64,000 bases of DNA from CBDHDN01 sp965261585 (GTDB lineage: Bacteria > Pseudomonadota > Alphaproteobacteria > UBA6615): NCBI GenBank assembly GCA_965261585.1, contig CBDHDN010000078.1, positions 1 through 64,000 on the forward strand, in the 5' to 3' direction. Below the pieces are notes generated by a model, which saw only the letters and a list, made by a program, of their open reading frames with translations, had not been told where the DNA came from and ran no database searches. The stretch's first letter is position 1. The number at the start of each line of letters is the position of its first letter. The position numbers and the translations under genes are program-made. Positions 1 through 9,892 of the stretch are shown here, one piece after another.

Positions 1-489
1 CTGGAAGGACACGCGGTCATCGCCGGCTATGGCCGGGTCGGCCAGATGGTCGGCAAGCTGCTCGAGTTGGAGAAGGTGCCCTTCGTCGCCCTCGACCTGG
101 ACGCCCACCGCGTCTCCACCATGCGCCGGCGCGGTGCCCCGATCTTCTATGGCGACGCGACCCGCCCCGAAGTGCTGGAACGCGTCGGCAGCGGCCGCGC
201 CTTCGCGGTCGTCCTGACGATCGACGATGCTGCCGCGACGGCCCAGGCCGTGGTGCGGATCCGGCAAGTGTGGCCGACGCTGCCGATCCTCGCGCGAACC
301 CGCGATCTCGCGCATTCGGCCGAGCTGTTGCGTCTGGGTGCCAGCGCCGCCGTGCCCGAGGCGATCGAAGTGGGTCTGCAGCTTGCCGGGCAAACCCTGC
401 AGGCCGCGGGCACCCCTTCGGACGCCGTGGTCCAGCTGATCGACCAGCTGCGCGAGGCCGAATTCGCCGAGCTCACCGACGACACCTAG
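1..489 (+). CDS. Kef/TrkA-type K+ efflux protein, C-terminal part
   Basis: The reading frame is open from the first base, so the 5' part lies outside the window. The visible 162 residues begin with a TrkA-N (RCK) Rossmann domain: an AGYGRVGQ dinucleotide-binding loop near residue 9, an acidic strand end (ALDLDAHR) and GDATRPEVL, as in the cytoplasmic C-terminus of KefB/KefC-type monovalent cation:proton antiporters (CPA2). Such domains gate K+ efflux by binding NAD(H) or glutathione adducts. The membrane part is not visible, so a soluble TrkA-like protein is possible. The TAG stop lies on the TA target of the adjacent IS630 insertion. Confidence 0.75.
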   Translation: MEGHAVIAGYGRVGQMVGKLLELEKVPFVALDLDAHRVSTMRRRGAPIFYGDATRPEVLERVGSGRAFAVVLTIDDAAATAQAVVRIRQVWPTLPILARTRDLAHSAELLRLGASAAVPEAIEVGLQLAGQTLQAAGTPSDAVVQLIDQLREAEFAELTDDT

Positions 490-1612
490 TACCGGCTATC
501 GCTGGCGGCGGAGTCGTGATTCAAAGGATGGATGAACATCCAGGACGCGACTCCGATCATATTGACGGAGGAGGAGCGGGCGGTGCTTGAGAGCATGGTC
601 CGATCTCCGAAGACGGAACAGGGCGTGAGCGAGCGCGCCCGCATGGTGTTGTTGGCGGCGGACGGCCGCTCGACGCGCTCCATTGCGGCGGCGCTTGGCA
701 CCTGGCCGGGGCGGGTCAGCCGCTGGCGCACGCGCTTCGCGGCGGAACGGCTGGCCGGGCTGTCGGATCGAGCGCGGCCGGGGGCGACGCCGATCTACAC
801 GGCCGAGACGGGCCGGCGCATCCTGGCGCAGTTGGACGAGCCGCCGCCCGCCGGCTTCGCTCGCTGGACGGCGCCACTGCTGGCCCGGGCGCTGGGCGAT
901 GTGTCAGACCAGTACATCTGGCGCTTCCTGCGCCGGCAAAAGATCGACCTGGCCGGCCGTAAATCCTGGTGCCAGAGCAACGATCCCGAGTTCGTTCCCA
1001 AGGCGGCCGAGATCGTCGGCCTCTACTTGCACCCGCCGGAGGACGCCATCGTGCTGGCGGTCGACGAGAAGCCGCACATCCAGGCGCTGGAGCGCGCCCA
1101 GGGCTATCTGAAGCTGCCGAACGGGCGCGCCCTGATCGGCCATGGCCACACCTATAAGCGACACGGCACGACGACGCTGTTTGCCGCTCTCAACGTCGCC
1201 AGCGGCGAGGTTCAGGCCGGACACTACGAACGGCGGCGCCGCCGTGAGTTCCTCGACTTCATGAACCGCTTGGTGGCCGCCTATCCCGACCGCGAGATCC
1301 ATGTCGTTCTCGACAACCTGAACACCCACAAGCCCAAGCGCGACCGCTGGCTCAAGGCGCATCCCCATGTCCACTTCCACTTCACGCCCAACTACGCCAG
1401 CTGGCTCAACCAGATCGAGATCTGGTTCTCGATCCTCAGCCGCGCCGCCCTGCACGGCGCCAGCTTCACTTCGCCCCGACAACTCAGGGACGCCATCGAT
1501 GCCTTCATCCACGCCCACAACAAGACCGCCAAGCCTTTCCGTTGGGTCAGCACCAACATCCATCAGAAGAGGCTCAAACCACGTCATCGCGATTTGTGAT
1601 TCCCGGTACTAG
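486..1612 (+). mobile_element. IS630-family insertion sequence (IS630a)
   Basis: Both ends read CTAGTACCGG inwards: the left end at 486-495 and its reverse complement at 1603-1612. The TA at 487-488 and the TA at 1610-1611 fit the TA duplication made by IS630/Tc1-type transposition. One intact transposase gene fills the element. Its right end abuts what looks like the end of an IS1380 element. Confidence 0.8.
532..1599 (+). CDS. IS630-family transposase
   Basis: A 355-residue protein with an N-terminal helix-turn-helix region (about residues 15-110) and a C-terminal DDE domain. The acidic residues are seen in LAVDEKPHIQ, VVLDNLNTHK and SWLNQIEIWF, the spacing typical of IS630. The frame is uninterrupted and the length is normal, so the enzyme may be active. 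It would catalyse cut-and-paste transposition into TA sites. Confidence 0.92.
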   Translation: MNIQDATPIILTEEERAVLESMVRSPKTEQGVSERARMVLLAADGRSTRSIAAALGTWPGRVSRWRTRFAAERLAGLSDRARPGATPIYTAETGRRILAQLDEPPPAGFARWTAPLLARALGDVSDQYIWRFLRRQKIDLAGRKSWCQSNDPEFVPKAAEIVGLYLHPPEDAIVLAVDEKPHIQALERAQGYLKLPNGRALIGHGHTYKRHGTTTLFAALNVASGEVQAGHYERRRRREFLDFMNRLVAAYPDREIHVVLDNLNTHKPKRDRWLKAHPHVHFHFTPNYASWLNQIEIWFSILSRAALHGASFTSPRQLRDAIDAFIHAHNKTAKPFRWVSTNIHQKRLKPRHRDL

Positions 1613-2616
1613 CCCGGATATTTCATGATGCGAATGATTGTGTCCTGTTGGGCCGGTCATCTGTCTCGAATGAGGCGAATTGGGACGGGTTTTGACCGGG
1701 GTTCATGGCCGCGGTGCAGGAGCGAAGCATTACGGTGTTCGGTGGCGGCGAGCGGTCGCGTTTACTGGTTGCCGCGGCACGGCATTGGGATCGTGTAAGG
1801 GACCGAAGGGGCGGCCGCTATCCTGGTTCGAGCCTGGTGGCGACCAGTGTGAACAGGGCCTGATCGGGACAGGCCGAGGAGAGCAGGAAGCGGACCCGAC
1901 GGGTGTTGCGGATGACGACGGCGCCGATCTTGAGCAAGCGCAGGCGGATCGTGCCGACCTGGGCGCGGGCGGCCTCGGTGCCGGCGAGGCCGAAGCGCCG
2001 GATCGCCGTCATCAGCACGTAGGCGAGACTGGCCAGGAGCAGGCGGAACTGGTTCGGCCACCAGCGATGGGCCGAGGTGCGGTCAGAGAACAGCTCGAAC
2101 TGCTCCTTGATGCGGTTCTCCATGTCGCCGCGGGCACAGTAGAGCATGTCGTAGAGCGCCATGCCGTCACCGGCGAGGCTGGTCACCACGAAGCGCGGGT
2201 TGGCGCCGCGGGCAGTGTGTTCGAGGCGCGCGATGACGCGCCGCTCGCGGTTCCACGTCCCGGCGCCATAGCGGAGTTCGGCGAAGTGCCGTTGCTTGTC
2301 GCCGGTCGTGGCGAACAGTGCGCGCGCCTGGGCCATCACGGGCGCCGCCAGCGCCTCCAGCCGCTTGTTCCTGGCCAGGCCGATGATGTAGTCGACGCCG
2401 TGACGCTCGCACCACGACAGCATGCGCCAGCGGCAGAAGCCGGAGTCCGCCCGCACGATGATGCGCACGGCGGGCCAGGCCAGGCGCAGCCGCCGCACCA
2501 GCAGCTTCAGCACTGCACCGGCATGCTTCGCCGGGTCGATGTCCGAGCGTCGCAGGTAGGCCGCCAGCAGATGATCGCCGGCGAACACGTAAAGCGGCAG
2601 GAAGCAGTAGTGGTCG

Positions 2617-4002
2617 AGCTATTGTCAAAAGTTGTGTATGGGTTTGTCATGCGGCGGCGCGATCCTGGCGTTCTCCATTCACGAATTTGACGCCTCGAAT
2701 GATCTCGGCGAACTGATCTGATCCATTGAGCCTCCGCCATTTCTTGCTGGCCCCCTGGCAAAGCTTGAAGACCATGGCCATCGCCGTCTTGCGTGACAGG
2801 CAACCCTTGGTCCGATAGGTGCGAAGGCGAACCGTGGCGAAGGTGCTCTCGATGGGGTTCGTCGTCCGCACATGCTTCCAATGCTCGGCGGGGAAGTCGT
2901 AGAAGCTCAGCAAGGCGTCCCGGTCCTTGGCCAGGCAGGCCGTGGCCTTTTCGTACTTCGGTCCGTAGGCTTCCAGGAAGAAGTCGAAGGCGGTCTCCGC
3001 GTCCTTCCTGGTTTCGGCCATCCAGATATCCTGCAAGTGACCCTTGGCCTTGTTCTGCCGACCCTTGGGTAGCTTGTTCAAGATATTGCCCGTCTTATGC
3101 ACCCAGCAGCGCTGCTCGCGGGCGGCCCCGTAGACTTGGCGGAGCGCCTTCCAGAAGCCGAGCGCGCCATCGCCGGTCACCAGTTCCGGGCCGATGCCGA
3201 GACCACGCCGCTTGAGATCGAGCAGCACCTCGCGCCAGGATTGTTCGCTCTCGCGGTAGCCGTCGGTGATGGCGATCAACTCCTTGGTTCCGTGATCCGT
3301 GGCGCCGATGATAACCAGGATGCATTGCTTCTCCTCTTCCAGGCGGGCGCCAAAATAGATGCCGTCGACCCAGAAGTAGACGTAGCGCTTGGCCGATAAA
3401 TCACGCCGTTGCCAGCGCTCCATCTCGTCTTGCCAAACTTCCTTCAGTCGCCCGATCGTGGAGGCCGACAGACCCGGGGCCTGTGCCCCCAGCAACGCCG
3501 CCAACGCTTCCGAGAAATCGCCGCTGGAGATGCCCCTCAAGTATAGCCACGGCAGCAAATCCTCCAGGCTCTTGGTGCGGCGCAGATAGCGCGGCAGGAT
3601 CGCCGACGTGAACCGGATGGCGCCGGCACCCTCGCCGGCTCTCCGATCCCGGACACGCGGCTGACGCACGTCCACCGGGCCGATCCCGGTCTGTATCAGC
3701 CGTTCCGGCAAGTGGCCATTGCGTACAATCCGGCGACGGCCCCGGTCATCAACCAGCGTCGCATGACCTTCCAGAAACTCGGCAACTTCAGCTTCCACGG
3801 CTTGAGCCAGCAACTCACGCGCCCCAGCTCGTAGGACTTCCGTCAACGGGTCATCCTGAAAATTCGATGGGTTCCGAAAGGCAACAACGGTATTCTCTTC
3901 CATGGCGTATCCTTCCTTGGCTTAGGTCAAGTGGTGACTGCAACAATCACCAGGATACGCCGCCCTCTTTCCAACGCCGTACACAAGATTCAGCTATACC
4001 TC
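2617..4002 (-). mobile_element. IS256-family insertion sequence
   Basis: Flanked by a direct repeat of 9-10 bp, GTAGTGGTCG, at 2607-2616 and 4003-4012, matching the 8-9 bp duplications known for IS256. Imperfect inverted ends (GCTATTGTC near 2618 and the complement of CAGCTATACC near 4000) share an inner TTGTGTA. Contains one intact transposase gene. It sits inside the IS1380 transposase gene, so it arrived later. Confidence 0.85.
2647..3903 (-). CDS. IS256-family transposase
   Basis: A 418-residue mutator-type transposase of normal length starting at ATG 3903. The DDE residues are visible in FWVDGIYFGAR, LVTGDGALGFW and NPIESTFATVRLRT; the motif RCWVHKTGNILNKLP is characteristic of the family. 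Uninterrupted, so probably functional. Confidence 0.95.
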   Translation of the reverse strand: MEENTVVAFRNPSNFQDDPLTEVLRAGARELLAQAVEAEVAEFLEGHATLVDDRGRRRIVRNGHLPERLIQTGIGPVDVRQPRVRDRRAGEGAGAIRFTSAILPRYLRRTKSLEDLLPWLYLRGISSGDFSEALAALLGAQAPGLSASTIGRLKEVWQDEMERWQRRDLSAKRYVYFWVDGIYFGARLEEEKQCILVIIGATDHGTKELIAITDGYRESEQSWREVLLDLKRRGLGIGPELVTGDGALGFWKALRQVYGAAREQRCWVHKTGNILNKLPKGRQNKAKGHLQDIWMAETRKDAETAFDFFLEAYGPKYEKATACLAKDRDALLSFYDFPAEHWKHVRTTNPIESTFATVRLRTYRTKGCLSRKTAMAMVFKLCQGASKKWRRLNGSDQFAEIIRGVKFVNGERQDRAAA

Positions 4003-4552
4003 GTAGTGGTCGTAGTAGCCATGGAAGAACCGGCCTTCTTGATGGCCGTGAACCGGGTCGTCCGTGGCATCGAAGTCGAGCACGATCTCGGCTGGCGGAT
4101 CACCATGCGCGGCGATGAAGGCATCCGCCAGGACCTCGTGGATCGCCCACGCCCAGCTCGCCTCGGCCTGGTTCTCGAAGCGGCACAGCGTCGGCGCGCT
4201 GGCCAGCGCCCGGTCCTGCCCCGTCGCCGTCTGCACCGCCACATCGTGGCGCAGCTCGGTGTGATCGTTCAGATCCTCATAGCCCAGCGCGATCGCGAAC
4301 ACCCGCTGGCGCAGCATGTCGACGAAGCGATGCCTGACCTTGCCGCGCTGGCGCCTGTCGCCGAGCCGACGCGCCACCGCCGCCGTCAGACCCAACCGCC
4401 GGTCCGCCTGGCGTAACAGCAGCACGCCGCCGTTGCTCGTCACATCGCCGCCGTCAACGCCGCCTCGATCCGCCGCTTGCGGCAGACTGGAAACAGCACC
4501 GTCTCAGGGGTACAATTCGTCACCGCCGGGCTCCTGCGTTTGATCCGATCTA

Positions 4553-5603
4553 GAGCGGGTCCGGCATAGACAGAATCAAAAAGGGGATTCCCAAGGGTCG
4601 CAAAAAGTGATTCAAGCTATGAGCTGGGTTAAAGGAGGCCAGCCATGGATGACAGGACCTTATTCGGAAGATCTTCGTGAACGAGTTGTTCGAGTTGTTG
4701 AATCGGGGACCTCTCGCAATGCGGCGGCGAAGCAATTTGATGTGAGCATCAGCTTTGTTGTGAAGCTGATGCAGCGTTGGAAGCAGCGGGGCACGATCAA
4801 AGCCGACAAATACGGTGGCTGGAAGAAATCGAAACTGGCTCCCCATGGCGATCGCATTCGGGCTCTGGTGATGGAGAATTGCGACATCACCATTGACGAG
4901 CTTTGCGTCTTGCTGGCCGCCGAGGGGATCGAGGCGAAGCGCTCGACGCTTGGCGACTTTCTTCTGGCTCAGGGGCTGAGTCGCAAAAAAAGACAGCCCA
5001 CGCCGCCGAGCAGGAGCGCCCTGACGTCGCGGCGGCGCGAGCCACTTGGCGCAACGAGCAACCTGGGCTGATTGCCGAACGGCTGGTCTTTCTCGACGAG
5101 ACCTGGGCGCGGACGAACATGGCCCGGCGTTATGGCCGGGCACCGCGCGGCGAACGGGTGGTGGCGGCCATTCCCCATGGCCACTGGAAGACAACCACGT
5201 TCATTGCCGCCCTGCGTCACGACCGGATCACCGCGCCCTGCGTTTTCGATGGCCCGATCAACGGCGCAAGCTTCCTTGCCTGGGTCCAGCAAGCCCTGGT
5301 CCCGACCCTGTCCGCGGGCGACATCGTCATCATGGACAACCTCTCCTCCCACAAGGTCGCCGGCGTACACGAGGCCATTGAGGCGGTCGGCGCAACCCCG
5401 CTCTACCTGCCGCCCTACAGCCCCGATCTCAATCCCATCGAACAGGTCTTCGCCAAGCTCAAAGCCATTCTCCGCAAGGTCGGCGCCAGAACCGTCGATG
5501 ACCTCTGGCGGGCAATTGGAAACGCCCTCGATGAATTCTCTCCAACCGAATGCAGAAACTACCTCGTCAATGCAGGATATTCCGTCTAAACCGGATGTGC
5601 TCT
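4553..5603 (+). mobile_element. IS630-family element with two overlapping frames (IS630b)
   Basis: Ends share CTAGAGC...TCCGG (left 4550-4564, right end reversed at 5591-5606), with TA at 4551-4552 and 5604-5605 as the target duplication. The right end lies 11 bp before the serA start codon, so the native promoter and leader of serA are displaced. No relation in sequence to the other two IS630 types in this window. Confidence 0.85.
4649..5589 (+). CDS. IS630-family transposase made by -1 frameshift
   Basis: The first frame (ATG 4649, MTGPYSEDLRERVV) carries the helix-turn-helix region; the second frame, one base back, carries the DDE domain (VFLDETWARTN, IVIMDNLSSHK, SPDLNPIEQVF) and runs to 5589. 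They overlap at a run of seven A at 4986-4992 (CGC AAA AAA AGA), a classical slippery sequence for -1 slippage; programmed frameshifting is known in some IS630 members. Joined, the protein has the usual length. A random one-base mutation in the A run is the alternative. Confidence 0.82.
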
Positions 5604-5616
5604 AGGAGCAGGAGCC

Positions 5617-7194
5617 ATGCCGAACGTTCTGATTGCCGATGATCTGAGCCCCCGCGCCAAGGACATCTTCGAGGCGCGCGGCATCACGGTCGATGTCCGC
5701 ACCGACTTGGACGTGGGCGCGCTGGCCGCGTGCATCGGTCGATATGACGGGCTGGCCGTACGGTCGAAGACCAAGGTCACGGCCGACATGCTGGCCAAGG
5801 CGGCGCGGCTGCGGGTGGTCGGCCGCGCCGGCATCGGTGTCGACAACGTAGATGTGGCGGTGGCGACGACGCGTGGCATCGTCGTCATGAACACACCGTT
5901 CGGCAACGCCATTACGACGGCGGAGCACGCCATGACGATGATGATGGCGTTGGCGCGGCAGATTCCGGCGGCGGACCGCTCGACACGGGCCGGCAAGTGG
6001 GAGAAGGCGCGCTTCATGGGGGTCGAGCTGACCGGCAAGACCCTGGGTATCATCGGCTGCGGCAATATCGGCTCGATCGTGACCGAGCGGGCGCACGGGC
6101 TGAAGATGAAGGTCGTCGCCTACGATCCCTTCCTGTCCGACGAGCGGGCCCGGCGGCTGGGCGTCGAGAAGCTCGACCTCGACGGGCTGCTGGCACGCGC
6201 CGACATCATCTCGCTGCACACGCCGCTGACCGAGCAGACGCGCGGCATCATCGATGCCGCGGCAATCGCCAAGACTAAGCCGGGCGTGCGCATCGTCAAC
6301 TGCGCCCGCGGCGGCCTTGTTGTCGAGGCGGACCTGCTCGCGGCCCTGGTGGCGGGGCATGTAGCGGGTGCGGCCCTCGATGTGTTCGAGACCGAGCCGG
6401 CGCGTGAAAGCCCGTTTTTCGCGCTCGACAACGTCATCTGTACGCCGCACCTGGGTGCGTCGACGACCGAGGCACAAGTCAACGTCGCCATTCAGATCGC
6501 CGAGCAGATGAGCGACTTTCTGCTCGATGGCGCGGTCGTCAACGCGATCAACATGCCGGCCGTGACGGCCGAAGAGGCACCGCAGCTGAAGCCCTATATG
6601 CGGCTCGCCGAGCTGCTCGGCAGCTTCGCCGGGCAGCTGACGGAGACGGCGCTCAAGTCCGTCACCATCGAATACGAGGGCGCCGCGGCCGCACTCAACA
6701 CGCGCCCGTTGAGTGCCGCGGCGCTGCACGGGTTGCTGGCGCCGTTGCTCGAGGCCGTCAACATGGTCAGCGCGCCGGCCGTTGCCAGCGAGCGCGGCAT
6801 CGAGGTCTCTGAAATCAAGCACGTCCGGCCCGGCGACTACCAGACGAAGATCCAGCTAACCGTGACGACGGAGAAGCAGACGCGCAGCGTTGCCGGCACT
6901 CTGTTCGGCGGCGACAAGCCGCGCGTCGTCTGTGTCAGGGGCGTGCCGCTGGAGGCCGAGTTGGGGCCGCATATGCTGTATGTCACGAACAACGACCGGC
7001 CGGGCCTGATCGGCCGACTGGGCACGGTGCTGGGCGACGCCGGCCTCAACATCGCGACGTTCAACCTTGGGCGGGCGGCGCCCGGCGGCGACGCGATCGC
7101 GTTGGTCGAGATCGACCAGGAGGTCCCGGCCGACGTGCTGGATGCGGTGACAAAGTTGCCGAATGTCGTGCAGGCGAAGACGCTTGCGTTCTAG
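5617..7194 (+). CDS. serA: D-3-phosphoglycerate dehydrogenase
   Basis: A 525-residue protein, the long form of SerA, catalysing the NAD-dependent first step of serine synthesis in the cytoplasm. The nucleotide loop is IIGCGNIGS (glycines 147, 149, 152). The catalytic triad of the 2-hydroxyacid dehydrogenase family is visible: Arg231 in NCARGGLV, Glu260 in FETEP, His278 in CTPHLGAST. An intervening domain and a C-terminal ACT domain (YVTNNDRPGLIGRLG, about residue 455 on) follow. The ATG at 5617 has AGGAG upstream. In related genomes serC usually precedes it; here an IS630 ends 11 bp upstream, so transcription must start inside or across the IS. Confidence 0.97.
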   Translation: MPNVLIADDLSPRAKDIFEARGITVDVRTDLDVGALAACIGRYDGLAVRSKTKVTADMLAKAARLRVVGRAGIGVDNVDVAVATTRGIVVMNTPFGNAITTAEHAMTMMMALARQIPAADRSTRAGKWEKARFMGVELTGKTLGIIGCGNIGSIVTERAHGLKMKVVAYDPFLSDERARRLGVEKLDLDGLLARADIISLHTPLTEQTRGIIDAAAIAKTKPGVRIVNCARGGLVVEADLLAALVAGHVAGAALDVFETEPARESPFFALDNVICTPHLGASTTEAQVNVAIQIAEQMSDFLLDGAVVNAINMPAVTAEEAPQLKPYMRLAELLGSFAGQLTETALKSVTIEYEGAAAALNTRPLSAAALHGLLAPLLEAVNMVSAPAVASERGIEVSEIKHVRPGDYQTKIQLTVTTEKQTRSVAGTLFGGDKPRVVCVRGVPLEAELGPHMLYVTNNDRPGLIGRLGTVLGDAGLNIATFNLGRAAPGGDAIALVEIDQEVPADVLDAVTKLPNVVQAKTLAF

Positions 7195-7212
7195 GGCCTT
7201 ATCCACTTACGT

Positions 7213-7244
7213 GTCGGGCCCTGCCCGCGCGGGAGAGGCCCGAC
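7213..7244. terminator. Inverted repeat between serA and hisZ
   Basis: GTCGGGCC at 7213-7220 pairs perfectly with GGCCCGAC at 7237-7244, and an inner CCCGCGCGGG is itself palindromic, giving a strong hairpin 18 bp after the serA stop. There is no T run after it, so it may be a weak terminator, an mRNA processing site or a stabilising stem rather than a classical intrinsic terminator. Confidence 0.45.
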
Positions 7245-7274
7245 TGGGTTGACGATTCCGGCCGCGATGATGCC

Positions 7275-8438
7275 ATGACCGTCGAAGCCGAAAATCCGGC
7301 GTTGCTGCCCGCCGGCCTTGCCGACGTGCTGCCTCCCGAGGCGGAGCACGAGGGGCAGCTGATCGCTGGCCTGGTCAGCAGCTTCACGGCGCACGGTTAT
7401 GAGCGGGTCAAGCCGCCGCTGGTCGAATTCGAAGCATCCCTGCTGGGGCGTGGGTCGGTTGGCTCGTCGCTCGACGAGCAGGTGTTTCGTGTGATGGATC
7501 CGATCAGCCAGCGCATGCTCGGCGTGCGCGCGGACATGACGCCGCAGGTCGCGCGGATCGCGACGAGCCGGCTGGCCAAGGCGCCGCGACCGCTGCGGCT
7601 GTGCTACGCCGGGCAGGTGCTGCGGGTGCGCGGCAGCCAGCTGCGGCCCGAGCGCCAGTTCACCCAGGCCGGGGTTGAGCTGATCGGTGCCAGCGCCGTC
7701 GCCGCTGACGTCGAGGTCGTGCTGCTGGCGGCCGAGGCGCTTACGGCGGCCGGTGTCGCGATGCTGTCAGTCGACCTCAACTCGCCGGCGCTGGTCGCCG
7801 GGCTGGTGGCCGGCCTCGACATCGCGTCCGAGGCGGTCGGCCCGTTGCGCGCGGCCCTGGATCACAAGGATGCGGCGGCGGTTGGCGCGCTGGCCGGCGC
7901 CGGCGCCGACCTTCTCGGGGCGCTGCTGGCGGCCGTCGGGCCGGCCGAGGCGGCGCTCGCGGCCTTGACGGCGCTCGACCTGCCGGCCGCGGCAGCGGCC
8001 GAGGTGGCCCGCCTGGGCGAAGTGGTCGCCGGTGTGAGCGCCGCCGTGCCCGACCTGCCGCTCACGGTCGACCCGGTGGAATATCGTGGCTTCGAGTACC
8101 AAACGGGCGTCAGCTTCACGCTCTATGCCAAGGGAGCGCGCGGCGAGTTGGGCCGCGGCGGCCGCTTTGTCACCGCCGCGGGAGAACCGTCGACCGGGTG
8201 TACGCTGTTCTTGGATTCGTTGATGCGAGCGCTGCCGTCGCGCCCGGCGCGGCCGCGCCTCTTCTTGCCGCACGGCGTCACGCCGGCCGAGGCCAGACGT
8301 CTGCGCGACGACGGCTGGGTCACCGTTGCCGGCCTGGACACGGTCGCCGCCGATGAGGCGGAGGCGCGGCGGCTGGGTTGTGACCACGTGCTTGTCGATG
8401 GCGCGGTGGTCGCGCTGGCAGCCGGCGCCGGGCAATAG
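7275..8438 (+). CDS. hisZ: ATP phosphoribosyltransferase regulatory subunit
   Basis: A 387-residue paralogue of class II histidyl-tRNA synthetase that activates the short form of HisG in the first step of histidine synthesis. The class II core is visible: RVKPPLVEFEASLL (motif 1 area), FRVMDPISQRMLGVRADMTPQVARI and LRLCYAGQVLR (motif 2 area), EYRGFEYQTGVSF and GRGGRF. No C-terminal anticodon-binding domain is present, which separates HisZ from HisS. The start is ATG 7275. It runs directly into purA (12-bp gap), so the two are probably co-transcribed. hisG is not in the window. Confidence 0.92.
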   Translation: MTVEAENPALLPAGLADVLPPEAEHEGQLIAGLVSSFTAHGYERVKPPLVEFEASLLGRGSVGSSLDEQVFRVMDPISQRMLGVRADMTPQVARIATSRLAKAPRPLRLCYAGQVLRVRGSQLRPERQFTQAGVELIGASAVAADVEVVLLAAEALTAAGVAMLSVDLNSPALVAGLVAGLDIASEAVGPLRAALDHKDAAAVGALAGAGADLLGALLAAVGPAEAALAALTALDLPAAAAAEVARLGEVVAGVSAAVPDLPLTVDPVEYRGFEYQTGVSFTLYAKGARGELGRGGRFVTAAGEPSTGCTLFLDSLMRALPSRPARPRLFLPHGVTPAEARRLRDDGWVTVAGLDTVAADEAEARRLGCDHVLVDGAVVALAAGAGQ

Positions 8439-8450
8439 CGGGGACGCAGC

Positions 8451-9743
<1,293 letters not shown>

Positions 9744-9892
9744 GGCCCGGTTCCGCGAGGCCCCCCGCCGGCTTTGCGCGACGCGGCAACCTTTTGGCAA
9801 CCATCCTGACGGGTTCTCATTAACGTGACGTTGGGGCCAGCCCGATATCGTGTCTCACAAGGCCAGGAAGGTCTTGGCGAGGTCTTTGCGCG

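Larger units (their letters stand above)
1818..4523 (-). pseudogene. IS1380 transposase, interrupted and frameshifted
   Basis: Two parts on the minus strand make one transposase: the N-terminal part (4523 down to 4003) ends at GYYDHY and the C-terminal part (2616 down to 1818) resumes at DHYCFLPLYVF. The split is caused by an IS256 that duplicated GTAGTGGTCG. A second lesion lies near 4460: the frame starting at GTG 4523 (TNCTPETVLFPVCRKRRIEAA) must shift by one missing base to continue as DGGDVTSNGGVLLLRQ. Acidic DDE motifs remain in DFDATDDP and RADSGF. The gene is dead in this copy. Confidence 0.85.
1610..4552 (-). mobile_element. IS1380-family element, split by an IS256
   Basis: Contains a broken IS1380 transposase gene on the minus strand. 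The outer ends share CTAG-N2-CGGAT (1609-1619 and, reversed, 4543-4553), which is a plausible short terminal repeat; the exact ends are uncertain because an IS630 abuts each side. An IS256 is inserted inside the transposase gene. About 150 bp between the end of the transposase gene (1818) and 1613 are non-coding IS end sequence. Confidence 0.7.
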
